Shown in pieces: positions 19,581 to 28,236 of a DNA stretch of 64,000 nucleotides. The stretch comes from Methylolobus aquaticus (GTDB lineage: Bacteria; Pseudomonadota; Gammaproteobacteria; Methylococcales; Methylococcaceae). The notes under the pieces are model-generated. The model saw only the letters and a list, made by a program, of their open reading frames with translations, was not told the DNA's origin and did no database searches. Each line of letters opens with the position of its first letter. Positions within the stretch are counted from its first letter, which is position 1. The DNA is taken from positions 47,013 to 111,012 of the forward strand of contig SEYW01000002.1 of NCBI GenBank assembly GCA_004168015.1. Reading direction: 5' to 3'. The translations under genes and the position numbers were made by a program.

Positions 19581-21107
19581 TCAAAACGGCGCCAGCTTGA
19601 TCGAATGCTTGGCCCGGGTCGCGGCCACGTAATAGACGTTGACCTCCTCGCGCAGCTTCAGCGGATCGGCATCGTCCCCTTTTTGCTTCAGCGTTCGCAA
19701 TAGATCGGCTCGCGTCAGGAAGTCGTCGCGCAGCATCTCGACATGGTCGTATTCCTGGCCCTTGGCCTTGTGCGTCGTCGTGAAGATGAAGTCGGCGTCG
19801 GGCCGCTCGACCAGCCGGGCCTTGATCTGTTTGTCGAACTCGAACAGCGTGCCGCCGTAGCGCTCGACCAGCCCGACGATGCTCTGCAGCGATTGATTCT
19901 GGGTCTGCTGCGCGAAATCCTTCAGTGCGGGAAAGCTCTGGAACCGACTCAGGAACGGGTCACGCACCTTTTCGCGGCGACCCTGGCTCAGGAAGAATGC
20001 TCCGGCCACGCGGGCATTCAGGAAGGAATAGCCGGCGTAGCCGCCCTGAAAGAAAAACCGGGTGTCGTTTTCGGACAGCCGCTCCAGACAGGCCTCGAAC
20101 AGGCCGAGGTTGCTCCGTGCGATCAGGGTCAGCGGGCGCGCATCGTCCGGGGCTTTCGAGCCGAAGCGGGTCAGGGCGCGCGTGCCTTCGATGGCGACGG
20201 TCCCGGTTTCACCGAGCATCGCGTAGGCCTCATTGACTTGTTTCGCGATGTGCTTGGCCAGCCCGTCGCCGAAGCGGAAGGTCTGGCTCAGCGGCAAGGC
20301 CTTGGCCGACAGCCGCTCCAGCGAGTTGACCGCATGCCGGAACCCGTAGATCTGCTGAAAGGTGTCGCCGACGAAGACCTTGCGGGCCGGCTGCCGCTCG
20401 ACGACCGACAGCATCACGCCGGAGGTGTCCTGGGCTTCGTCGACCAGGATCACGTCGTAAGGGAGCGGTTGCCGGGCGAACTGGAAGAGTTTCAGGTAGA
20501 AGTCATGTACTGCCGGCTGCGCGCCGCTTCGCATTTCTCCGAGTAGGGTCCGGACCAGTCCGAGCAGTTCGCCGCCACGCCGGGTCAGCAGCGCGACGAC
20601 GCGGGCTTGCGGGGCAGTGTCCAGCTGATAGCGCTCGAGCAACTCGTCGTCGATGCCGGGGTGAGCCGAGTTCAGGTAGTAGTTGACCAGATCCTTTAGC
20701 AGCCATGCGAGCAGCAGGCCGGTCTGGGTGCGCCGGTCGGCGGCCGGGATGCAACGTTCGAGCAGGCGCCACTCGCTGAGTTCGTGCTCCAGCTCGAAGC
20801 GGCCGGCGTTGGTGTGGCGGTAGGCCAGGGCGTGAATCGTATGGACGGCGACGTGCCGCAATGCCCGCTGCGCGACCTTGGCCCTGACTTCTTCGGCGAC
20901 CGACTTGTTGTAGGTCAGGTAGAGGATCGCCTGGTCGGTCCGCCGCGCCGCGTATTCGATCAGGGTCGTGGTCTTGCCACTGCCGGCGACGGCGTTGATC
21001 TTGACGATCGGAGTATCCGCCTCGATCGCCGCGCGCTGCTGCTCCGTCAGGCGCAGTGCAGACGCGGTCTTCGTCAGGGACTCGGTTTCAGGCCAGGCAG
21101 CGCTCAG
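19581..21107 (-). CDS. UvrD/Rep-like superfamily 1 DNA helicase (FBH1-like short form)
   Basis: About 508 aa. The N-terminal Q-motif region (RLTEQQRAAIEAD) leads to Walker A NAVAGSGKTTTLIEYA, then LYLTYNKSVAEE, motif II ILVDEAQDTSGVM, motif III VGDTFQQIYGFRHA, and C-terminal motifs TTHKAKGQEYD and EEVNVYYVAATRAKH. No ATG, GTG or TTG precedes Walker A in this frame; the best start is CTG at 21107, preceded by GAGGA 6 nt upstream. The frame upstream is closed by the TAG that ends the RNase T2 gene, which is in the same frame. A start at the TTG near 20861 would delete Walker A and is rejected. Function: ATP-dependent unwinding in repair or recombination. Confidence 0.85.
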   Translation of the reverse strand: MSAAWPETESLTKTASALRLTEQQRAAIEADTPIVKINAVAGSGKTTTLIEYAARRTDQAILYLTYNKSVAEEVRAKVAQRALRHVAVHTIHALAYRHTNAGRFELEHELSEWRLLERCIPAADRRTQTGLLLAWLLKDLVNYYLNSAHPGIDDELLERYQLDTAPQARVVALLTRRGGELLGLVRTLLGEMRSGAQPAVHDFYLKLFQFARQPLPYDVILVDEAQDTSGVMLSVVERQPARKVFVGDTFQQIYGFRHAVNSLERLSAKALPLSQTFRFGDGLAKHIAKQVNEAYAMLGETGTVAIEGTRALTRFGSKAPDDARPLTLIARSNLGLFEACLERLSENDTRFFFQGGYAGYSFLNARVAGAFFLSQGRREKVRDPFLSRFQSFPALKDFAQQTQNQSLQSIVGLVERYGGTLFEFDKQIKARLVERPDADFIFTTTHKAKGQEYDHVEMLRDDFLTRADLLRTLKQKGDDADPLKLREEVNVYYVAATRAKHSIKLAPF

Positions 21108-21119
21108 GGCCGGTCCTCG

Positions 21120-21884
21120 CTAGGGGCGGGACGGGATCACGAACGGGTCCCGGCAATTCCCGAAATGGCTCCCGCTCTCGCGCGTCGGAATCGGACGGGT
21201 GGGCTGAGATCCCCATTCATACAACACATACACCGAGGACAAGGCGCCGCCTTTACAGTTCAGGCGCAAGCTGTCGGCCAGTTCGGGCAGCCGCGTTCGC
21301 ACGACGTCGTTGAACCGCCGGCGCGTCAAGGGCTGGTCGGCCAGCGGTGCCAGCGCATCGGCGATGCGGCGGGTCGTCGCCAGCGACCAGTGAAAATAGG
21401 GCTCGGGGTCCATCGGCGAACAGGTGCCGTGCTTGACCCACTCGTGACGTTCCAGGCATTTGGCGGTGCCCGCCATGTACTCCTTAAGTTCCGGCCACCA
21501 CTCGGTGCGGTAGACGTCCGGCAGGGCCGGATAGCCGCAATAACGGCCCGCGGTGCCGAATTGCTCGCGACATTCCGCCTGCGAGCAACGGCCTTGCGGA
21601 TAGCCCGATTCGTAGTTGGGCCACAGGCCATGCAACTGGATGGGCGTCGGCTTCGGGAAGTCGCGGCAATCGGGTTCGGCGGCGGCCTTACGGCAATAGG
21701 TGGCGGGCACGGTTAGTTCGAGGCGGTAGACTTTCTCACGCGTCGGGTCTACCCGGCAGGATGGCTTCGCCCAGGCAACGGCGCTGCCGAGCAGGAAAGG
21801 CGTGGCGCACAGCAGAGCGAGGCGCTGTGCGGTGCGTCGGGTAAACCTTGGACGACGGCTTCGGTCGAAGTGAGGGATTGCCAC
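21120..21884 (-). CDS. Ribonuclease T2 family protein, secreted
   Basis: 254 aa from the GTG at 21884; the open frame runs much further upstream but overlaps the divergent gpx gene and has no family-like sequence there. A signal peptide (LALLCATPFLLGSAVAWA) precedes the mature enzyme. Both catalytic motifs are present: CAS I LHGLWPNYESGYPQG and CAS II HEWVKHGTCS, each with its catalytic His. It degrades RNA in the periplasm or outside the cell through a 2',3'-cyclic phosphate. The gene is divergent from gpx with only 21 bp between starts. Confidence 0.92.
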   Translation of the reverse strand: MAIPHFDRSRRPRFTRRTAQRLALLCATPFLLGSAVAWAKPSCRVDPTREKVYRLELTVPATYCRKAAAEPDCRDFPKPTPIQLHGLWPNYESGYPQGRCSQAECREQFGTAGRYCGYPALPDVYRTEWWPELKEYMAGTAKCLERHEWVKHGTCSPMDPEPYFHWSLATTRRIADALAPLADQPLTRRRFNDVVRTRLPELADSLRLNCKGGALSSVYVLYEWGSQPTRPIPTRESGSHFGNCRDPFVIPSRP

Positions 21885-21905
21885 AACCGCTATGGGAGAT
21901 GAGTC

Positions 21906-22469
21906 ATGAAAAGTGCCTGGATATTCGCCTTGCTGCTGGCCAGTGGAACGGCCTGGACCGCCGAATCCTGCCCGGATCTTTTGAATTTTTCCCTCGAGAA
22001 GCTGCGCACTAAGGAAACCGTCGACTTCTGCGACAGCTATCGGGGCAAAGTCATTCTTGCGGTCAATACGGCCAGCCAGTGCGGATACACGCCGCAGTTC
22101 AAGGGGCTCGAAGCCTTGTACCAAAAATACCGCGACCGCGGTCTCGTCGTATTGGGGTTCCCATCGGATGCCTTCGATCAGGAATACGATGATCCGGCGA
22201 AGACCGCAGCGGTATGTTATATCAATTACGGCGTGACCTTTCCCATGTTCGCGCAGACGGCGGTAACGGGAGATAATGCCAATGCGTTTTTCCGCAAGCT
22301 GACCGCCGCAACGGGTCAAGCGCCGGCATGGAATTTCTACAAATACCTGATCGATGCCAACGGACAGGTCATGCGTGCGTTTCCGTCCCGGATCGCACCC
22401 GAAAGCCCGGAACTGCAGAGCCAGATCGAAGCACTGCTGCCTGTGGGCACGGCCGGACCGGCGCGCTGA
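21906..22469 (+). CDS. Glutathione peroxidase family protein with signal peptide
   Basis: 187 aa. A cleavable signal peptide (MKSAWIFALLLASGTAWTA) is followed by a thioredoxin-like peroxidase fold. The peroxidatic Cys is in NTASQCGYTPQFKGLE, Gln in FDQE of the GFPSDAFDQEY segment, and the active-site Trp in AWNFYKYLID. The usual FPCNQFGGQ is changed to FPSDAFDQ, so the Cys often used as the resolving residue is missing there; another Cys (AAVCYINYGVTFP) remains. It probably reduces peroxides in the periplasm. It lies 34 bp upstream of atpA on the same strand, so the second ATPase block may be read from the gpx promoter. Confidence 0.88.
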   Translation: MKSAWIFALLLASGTAWTAESCPDLLNFSLEKLRTKETVDFCDSYRGKVILAVNTASQCGYTPQFKGLEALYQKYRDRGLVVLGFPSDAFDQEYDDPAKTAAVCYINYGVTFPMFAQTAVTGDNANAFFRKLTAATGQAPAWNFYKYLIDANGQVMRAFPSRIAPESPELQSQIEALLPVGTAGPAR

Positions 22470-22503
22470 CTCGGGCGCGGCGGGATGAATCGAACGCCTC
22501 CGC

Positions 22504-23994
22504 ATGCCCAACCGCGAACTCCTGACTCGTAAAGCCGAACAACTGGCCGGCTACCGCTTTGGGCTCCGGGTGTCGGAGCGGGGCGTCGTTGCGTCTGTTG
22601 GCGATGGGATTGCCTGGATCAAGGGTCTGCCGTCTGCGGCCATGGACGATGTCCTGGAGTTCGAAGACGGCAGCTGGGCGGTCGTCTTCGACCTGATGGC
22701 CCAGCAGATCGGCGCCATCCTGTTGCATCAGAGCGTCGCGCTGACGGCGGGTACGCCGGTTCGGCGTGCGCGTCAATCGCTGAGCATTCCGGTTGGGGAT
22801 GCACTGTCGGGACGGGTCGTTGATCCGATCGGCCAGCCGCTGGACGGCGCGGGGTCTATCGAGGCCGCCGAGCGGCGCCCGCTCGACGTTCTTGCGCCAC
22901 CGATCATCGCTAGGGAATTCGTCCGCGAACCTCTCTATACGGGTTTGCGCTCCATCGATTCACTGGTGCCCATCGGCAAGGGTCAGCGACAGCTGATCAT
23001 CGGCGACGAAGGCACGGGCCGCACCGCGATTGCGATCGATACCGTGATCAACCAGCGTGGACGCGATGTGGCCTGCGTCTATGTGCTGATTGGGCAGAAA
23101 CGTTCGACCGTCGTGAGCACCCTGGACACGTTGCGCGCGCATGATGCGATGTCCTACACGACGGTCGTCGTCGGGGAGGCCGGCGCGCTGCCGGGGCTGA
23201 AGTACCTGGCGCCATTCGCCGGTTGTGCGATCGCCGAGGCCTGGATGGCGCAGGGCCGCGATACGCTGGTCGTGTACGACGATCTCAGCACACACGCCCG
23301 CACCTATCGCGAGCTGTCGCTGCTGTTGCGGCGGCCGCCGGGGCGAGAGGCCTATCCGGGCGACATCTTTTATCTCCACTCGCGCCTGCTGGAGCGCGCG
23401 ACCAGCCTGGGCCAGGCCTATGGCGGCGGCAGCATGACCGCGCTGCCGATCGTCGAGACGATGCAGGGCGAGATCAGCGCCTATATCCCGACCAACCTGA
23501 TCTCGATCACCGATGGGCAGGTCTATCTCGACGCTGACTTGTTCGCCGGGGGATTCCGACCGGCCGTCGACATTCGCCGCTCGGTGTCACGGATCGGCGG
23601 TCGAGCGCAGCATCCGCGCGTCAAGGACGAATCCGGCCGGATGAAGCTGGACTATCTGCAATTCCTGGAACTCGAAGTGTTCACCCGCTTCGGTGCCAAG
23701 CTGGAAACCGGGATGGAGGGGAAGATCCGCCGGGGCCGGATTCTCCGCGAGTTATTGAAGCAGGAGCGGCTGGCGCCGTTGTCGCCCGAGTGCCAGTTGG
23801 CCTGGCTGATCGCCTTCAACGAGGGGCTGTTCGATGCGGTGTCGTTGGACCGCGTCGCTGCGACGCTGCAGGGCCTGTTCCACGGATGGTCCGGACGCAG
23901 CCCGGGTATCGAGGCGCCCCGCGCGCTGTGGGTCGATTCCTTGCAGCGCTGGTTCGAGACGCATACCGAGACGGTCCATGACCCGGCGGCATGA
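22504..23994 (+). CDS. atpA: N-type ATPase alpha subunit with altered Walker A
   Basis: 496 aa. Full-length alpha subunit: N-terminal beta-barrel ([19 protein letters not shown]), nucleotide domain and C-terminal helical domain. The P-loop reads [13 protein letters not shown], with Arg173 (codon CGC at 23020-23022) in place of the invariant Lys. The rest of the fold is normal ([85 protein letters not shown]). Alpha is non-catalytic but normally binds ATP; the substitution may weaken this. It begins the second ATPase block, cut off from atpF by three unrelated genes. Confidence 0.93.
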   Translation: MPNRELLTRKAEQLAGYRFGLRVSERGVVASVGDGIAWIKGLPSAAMDDVLEFEDGSWAVVFDLMAQQIGAILLHQSVALTAGTPVRRARQSLSIPVGDALSGRVVDPIGQPLDGAGSIEAAERRPLDVLAPPIIAREFVREPLYTGLRSIDSLVPIGKGQRQLIIGDEGTGRTAIAIDTVINQRGRDVACVYVLIGQKRSTVVSTLDTLRAHDAMSYTTVVVGEAGALPGLKYLAPFAGCAIAEAWMAQGRDTLVVYDDLSTHARTYRELSLLLRRPPGREAYPGDIFYLHSRLLERATSLGQAYGGGSMTALPIVETMQGEISAYIPTNLISITDGQVYLDADLFAGGFRPAVDIRRSVSRIGGRAQHPRVKDESGRMKLDYLQFLELEVFTRFGAKLETGMEGKIRRGRILRELLKQERLAPLSPECQLAWLIAFNEGLFDAVSLDRVAATLQGLFHGWSGRSPGIEAPRALWVDSLQRWFETHTETVHDPAA

Positions 23995-24820
23995 ACTGCA
24001 GCGCCGCATCCGCACGCTGGGTGAAGTCGACGAGATCATGGACTCGATGCGGATGCTGTCGCTGCTGGAGGCGCGCAAGCTCGCGAGGTTCATCGACTGC
24101 CAGCGCGCCGTGGTCGCGACGATCCGGACCGCGGCCGCGGATTTCCTGGCCAGTTACCCGTCGGTCGCGCCGATTCCAGGACTGGCGCAGCCCGTATTGC
24201 TCGCCATGGGTACCGAACGCGGTTTTTGCGGGGACTTCAATGCGCTCGTACGCGACCGGGTGCTTGCGCTGACTGGGGAAGGACCTGCGGTGGTCGTTGC
24301 CATCGGCCGTAAGCTGGAGGGTGATCTGGACCCGCTCGGTGCCCGCCTCCGGATACTGGACGGTCCCACCACGGCCGACGACGTCCCGTCGTTGCTGCAA
24401 CAGCTCGTATCGCTGTTGGGCCGGCTGACGGAGCAACTCGGGGCGTTATCCCTGATTGCCGTGCACCATGGCGGTGAGTCCGGGCATATCGTCGAAACGG
24501 TCCTGCTGCCCGCCTTCTCCGACCTTCAGTGGCCCCAACCGGCCATGGGCAATCCGCTGCGGCTCAATCTGGCCCCGCCGGCGTTTTTCTCGGAACTCGT
24601 CGAGCAATACCTGTTCGCCGAACTGCACCACATCGTGTTCACGTCGCTACTGCACGAGCACCAGCGTCGCGTGCAGCACCTGGAAGGCGCGACGCAGCGC
24701 CTGGACGAGACTCTGGCGGATCTGGCTCGCCGGCAGTCGACGCTGCGTCAGGAAGAAATCACCGAGGAACTGGAAGTGATCCTGCTCGGTGCGGATCTGG
24801 TTGAGCGCGGAGTGGGTTGA
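23978..24820 (+). CDS. atpG: N-type ATPase gamma subunit (central stalk)
   Basis: 280 aa from the ATG at 23978, which overlaps the end of atpA by 17 nt. N- and C-terminal helices that form the rotating coiled coil are clear: [20 protein letters not shown] and [20 protein letters not shown]. The central Rossmann-like part carries [18 protein letters not shown], equivalent to the ITSDRGLCGGLN of other gammas. Last gene of the ATPase locus; the next gene is convergent, 25 bp away. Confidence 0.9.
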   Translation: MTRRHELQRRIRTLGEVDEIMDSMRMLSLLEARKLARFIDCQRAVVATIRTAAADFLASYPSVAPIPGLAQPVLLAMGTERGFCGDFNALVRDRVLALTGEGPAVVVAIGRKLEGDLDPLGARLRILDGPTTADDVPSLLQQLVSLLGRLTEQLGALSLIAVHHGGESGHIVETVLLPAFSDLQWPQPAMGNPLRLNLAPPAFFSELVEQYLFAELHHIVFTSLLHEHQRRVQHLEGATQRLDETLADLARRQSTLRQEEITEELEVILLGADLVERGVG

Positions 24821-24845
24821 GCGTGCGGACGGTCTGGTGCGGCTA

Positions 24846-25346
24846 TCAGAACAGCAAGTGGGGCTCGTTCGGCAATTCGTCGCCTTGTCGGTCTTCGCCG
24901 GCGAAATGTGTGCGGAGTTCCCCGCCGACCTCGCCGATGCCGGCCAGCGCGCCGTCGACGAAGCGACCTGCGCGAAACTCCTCCTCCATGCGGTCGCAGA
25001 TCGCTGCCCAGCGCTCCTGCGGCACGCAGCGGGCGATGCCGCGGTCGGCAAGGATTTCGACGTCCCGGTCGGCCAGCAGCAGATAGACCAGCACGCCGTT
25101 GTTGTGTTCGGTGTCCCAGACCCGCAGCAGGGAGAACAGTTCGAGGGCCCGGCCGCGTGCCGATTGTCCGCGTGCTAGGCGGTCCAGTGACAGCGAAGCC
25201 TCGACGGCGAAGCAGATTTCGCCCGAATGGCCCCGCTCGCTCTCGCCGATCGCCGCAGTGATCATCCGCAGCGCCGGTGCGGGAAAACGCCGGCGGAGCG
25301 TCCAGTCCGGAAACCACAGATGCTTGAGGATGCGCTTCAGCGCCAT
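24846..25346 (-). CDS. TPM-domain protein (soluble)
   Basis: 166 aa from the ATG at 25346. A basic N-terminus (LKRILKHLWFPDWTLRRRFP) leads to a TPM-like domain: AIGESERGHSGEICFAVEAS, then WDTEHNNGVLVYLLLADRDVEILADRGI. No signal peptide or membrane helix. It is the third gene of lemA-ygcG-TPM, which often travel together; the gap to the upstream gene is 4 bp. TPM domains have been linked to photosystem II repair in plants; the bacterial role is unclear. Confidence 0.85.
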   Translation of the reverse strand: MALKRILKHLWFPDWTLRRRFPAPALRMITAAIGESERGHSGEICFAVEASLSLDRLARGQSARGRALELFSLLRVWDTEHNNGVLVYLLLADRDVEILADRGIARCVPQERWAAICDRMEEEFRAGRFVDGALAGIGEVGGELRTHFAGEDRQGDELPNEPHLLF

Positions 25347-25350
25347 GGGT

Positions 25351-26307
25351 CTACCATTGTCCCGAAGCTCCGCCGCCGCTGAAGCCGCCCCCGCCGCCCG
25401 AGAATCCGCCGGAATCGCTGCCGCCGCTCCAGCCACCGCCCCCGGTACTCCAGCCACCGCCCCCGACGTAACCCCCGCCGCTCCAGCCGCCCCCGTAGGA
25501 GCTGCCGCGCGGGTAGCGATAGCGCCGGCCATAGCCGCCGCCGGTATAGAAACCACCGCCCCCGCGCCCGGTGTCACCCACGACGAGAATAAACGCGATG
25601 AAGCCGAGCGCGAGTCCCAGCGCCGAAGGCAGGCCCAGTACCATGGATATCAGGAAGTACACGGCGCCCCCGGTCAGCGCCCCGGCCAGCAGCCGGCCGA
25701 CCATCAGCCGCAGCAACTGGCCGAACAGAAGCGGGCCGATGAAGGAAAAGAACACCGCGCCGAGGTCGACTTCGGCACTCTTCGGCGCGTGCCAGCTCGG
25801 CTTCGGCAGCGGCTCGCCCTGGATCAGTTTCGTGACGCTGTCGACGCCGGCGGACAGTCCTCCGTGGAAATCGCCGTGCCGAAAGTAGGGCACCATGATG
25901 TCTTCGACGATCCGGTTAGCGACGGCATCCGGTACCACCCCTTCGAGCCCTCGTCCGACCTCGATGCGTAAGCTGCGGTCATTTTTTGCCATCAGGATGA
26001 TCAGTCCGTCGTCGACTCCGGAACGCCCCAGTTGCCAGGCGTCGGCGACCCGGATGCCGTACTGTTCTATCGTTTCCGGTTGGGTGGTCGGTACCATCAG
26101 GATCGCGATCTGGCTGCCTTTCTCGCGCTCGAGTGCAGCCAGCCGCTGGTCCAGTTCCCGGCGTTGCTGCGGCGCCAGCGTCCCGGTCAGGTCGGTGACG
26201 CGCGCGGTCAGCGGCGGAACGGCGACGTCGGCGCGGCTCGGGTTCCATGGGATGAAACCGAGCAGGCAGACCGCAAAGGTCAGCCAACGCAGCAGGCCGA
26301 ATGGCAT
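25351..26307 (-). CDS. TPM-domain membrane protein, YgcG-like, with Gly-rich tail
   Basis: 318 aa. A signal peptide (~1-26, ending near SRADV) is followed by a TPM domain (VTDLTGTLAPQQRRELDQRL, GRSGVDDGLIILMAKNDRSL, VGRGLEGVVPDAVANRI), then two or three membrane helices (~183-240) and a ~70-residue tail almost entirely Gly, Ser, Tyr and Trp. The tail DNA (25360-25570) is a low-complexity repeat. Anchored in the inner membrane with the TPM domain outside, it pairs with LemA encoded just upstream. Confidence 0.9.
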   Translation of the reverse strand: MPFGLLRWLTFAVCLLGFIPWNPSRADVAVPPLTARVTDLTGTLAPQQRRELDQRLAALEREKGSQIAILMVPTTQPETIEQYGIRVADAWQLGRSGVDDGLIILMAKNDRSLRIEVGRGLEGVVPDAVANRIVEDIMVPYFRHGDFHGGLSAGVDSVTKLIQGEPLPKPSWHAPKSAEVDLGAVFFSFIGPLLFGQLLRLMVGRLLAGALTGGAVYFLISMVLGLPSALGLALGFIAFILVVGDTGRGGGGFYTGGGYGRRYRYPRGSSYGGGWSGGGYVGGGGWSTGGGGWSGGSDSGGFSGGGGGFSGGGASGQW

Positions 26308-26322
26308 CGGGATCGCAAGGCC

Positions 26323-26934
26323 TCAGGGTTTTGCCGGCGCGGGCTTCGAGAAGTCGACCGTCGGTGCGCTCGAAATCGCGGCTTCGTTTTCTACGGTGAA
26401 ATTCGGCTTCAAGCCATGTCCGAATGCCAGCGCAGTCAGGTTGGTGGGGAAGGTCCGGACCGTGGTGTTGTAATCCTGAACTGCCTTGATATAGCGGTTG
26501 CGCGCGACAGTGATACGGTTCTCGGTGCCTTCGAGTTGCGCCTGCAGATCCCGGAACAGGCCGTCGGCCTTCAACTGCGGGTAGTTTTCCGAGACCGCAA
26601 TCAGTCGTGACAGCGCGCTCGACAACTCGCCCTGTGTCGACTGGAATTTGGCAAAGGCCGCCGGATCGTTGAGCAACTCCGGCGTCGCCTGGATGGTCCC
26701 GACGCGGCTGCGCGCCTCGGTGACCTTGGTCAGCACCTCTTGTTCGTGAGCGGCATAGCCCTTCACCACGTTGACCAGGTTCGGCACCAGGTCCGCGCGG
26801 CGCTGGTACTGATTCACGACTTCGCTCCAGCTGGCCTTGATCTGCTCGTCTTGTTGCTGCAGCGTGTTGTAGCCGCAGCCACTCAGCGCTGAGGCCATCA
26901 GGATCGTCAGCGCCAGCCACTTGAACTTCGACAT
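26323..26934 (-). CDS. lemA: LemA family lipoprotein
   Basis: 203 aa from the ATG at 26934. Lipobox LSGCGYNTLQQ near residue 20, then the LemA helical domain: DEQIKASWSEVVNQYQRRAD, LVPNLVNVVKGYA, ARSRVG, and the ending RNRYIKAVQDYNTTVRTFP. The mature protein is periplasmic, bound by lipid. First gene of the minus-strand trio with the two TPM proteins (15 and 4 bp gaps), a conserved association of unknown biochemical role in the envelope. Confidence 0.92.
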   Translation of the reverse strand: MSKFKWLALTILMASALSGCGYNTLQQQDEQIKASWSEVVNQYQRRADLVPNLVNVVKGYAAHEQEVLTKVTEARSRVGTIQATPELLNDPAAFAKFQSTQGELSSALSRLIAVSENYPQLKADGLFRDLQAQLEGTENRITVARNRYIKAVQDYNTTVRTFPTNLTALAFGHGLKPNFTVENEAAISSAPTVDFSKPAPAKP

Positions 26935-27149
26935 ATCGGTTGCTCCCGGTGGGTTTCCCTGTTCGAAGGCGGAATCTACCACAAGGCTCCTCTCCATCGA
27001 GAATGGAAGAGGCATTTTTTTCGCCGAATCCGAGGGTTGATCGGGATGCACCTGCTGGTGACAGAGGTGCGGTGCGATGGTTCGTGGTAGACATGCCGCG
27101 CATTAGGTGATTGGCTTGAGTGGCTATCTCAAAAGGAGGATCGAAGCCC

Positions 27150-27764
27150 TTGACCGACACCACTCCGTCTAAGTTGACTCTGGCGCACTACAACGACCAT
27201 GCCGAGGCCTTTTGGGAAGGGACGCGGGATCACGATGTCAGCCAGAACATCGCCGCGCTGCTGGATCACATTGAGGCGGACCCGCCGTACACGATTCTCG
27301 ATCTGGGCTGTGGACCCGGACGCGACCTGGCGGCGTTCAAGGCGCTGGGTCATGTCGCCATCGGGCTTGACGGCGCGGAGCGCTTCGTCGAAATGGCGCG
27401 GGATCGCACCGGCTGCGAGGTTTGGTGTCAGGACTTTTTGGGGCTCGACCTGCCGGTCTCGCATTTCGACGGCGTATTTGCCAATGCGAGTTTGTTCCAT
27501 TGCCCGAGTCGCGAATTGCCACGCGTCCTCCGGGAGTTGCGGAACACACTGAAGCCGGGCGGTGTCTTGTTCAGCTCGAATCCGCGCGGGCACGACGAGG
27601 AAGGCTGGAATGGCGGCCGGTACGGGAGCTACTACGAACTCGAGACCTGGCGCAGTTACCTGATTGCGGCCGGTTTCGTCGAATTGTCGCACTACTACCG
27701 CCCCCCGGGGCTGCCCCGGTCGCAGCAACCCTGGCTCGCCACCGTATGGCGCGCCACCCGCTGA
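27150..27764 (+). CDS. Class I SAM-dependent methyltransferase
   Basis: 204 aa from TTG at 27150, chosen because AAGGAGG (27133-27139) lies 10 nt upstream; a GTG at 27120 would put that site inside the gene. SAM-binding motif ILDLGCGPGRDLAAF, Asp after strand 2 in AIGLDGAERFVEMA, and catalytic-region FDGVFANASLFHCPSRELP followed by LKPGGVLFSSNPRG. The start region HYNDHAEAFWEGTRDHDVSQN is shared by a widespread family whose substrate is not known. Apparently monocistronic. Confidence 0.85.
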   Translation: MTDTTPSKLTLAHYNDHAEAFWEGTRDHDVSQNIAALLDHIEADPPYTILDLGCGPGRDLAAFKALGHVAIGLDGAERFVEMARDRTGCEVWCQDFLGLDLPVSHFDGVFANASLFHCPSRELPRVLRELRNTLKPGGVLFSSNPRGHDEEGWNGGRYGSYYELETWRSYLIAAGFVELSHYYRPPGLPRSQQPWLATVWRATR

Positions 27765-28236
27765 GTCGCCGGGCGCGACTCAGCGCCAGGAAAGTCGATT
27801 CCGCAGGTATGGCCAATGCAGGCCTTCAAGCGGCTTGCGGCGCGGTAGCCGAGACAGTCCGTCTCATCTGATGGAAGCCCGACAGCGAGTGCCTGCGCCT
27901 ACCCTGACTCGCACCCCTTCTGCAAAAAGGCGTTGAGGGTCGCGTTCCCCTCGAGCCGACGCCGGTGCTTTCGAAGAGCCGTCCAGACCTCGTGGATCGG
28001 TGTTTCGGGTCGCCGACAAGAAAGGAAATGCCTGATGGTGAGGGTAAAATTTCCGATTGCCTTGCAGGGGTTATTCCCCTAGAGTTCTACGCCTCAAGGC
28101 GTAAGGGGGCCGGTGTGTCTGGAACCGCCGGTTCGGCTGGAACGTTCAGTCCGCAGGGTTCGGAGATTGCCATGCCGGAGTCGCCGTGAGTGTACCGCTA
28201 CGTCCTTCCTCCAACCAACCCTGGAGCACTATCAGT
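27765..28236. other. Intergenic region before the NHL-repeat gene
   Basis: About 470 bp with no supported gene. A small inverted repeat (ACGCCTCAAGGCGT, 28089-28102) is present. A GTG at 28186 is in frame with the NHL gene but lies before its signal peptide. No riboswitch fold was recognised. Confidence 0.4.

Noticed and set aside
21885..22511. Upstream extension of the RNase T2 frame
   Set aside because: The frame stays open through the gpx gene on the other strand, but gpx has clear motifs and the extension shows no RNase T2 or signal sequence.
25979..27163. 394-codon minus-strand frame over the LemA gene
   Set aside because: It overlaps lemA and ygcG on the same strand in another frame; those genes have strong family motifs and this frame does not.
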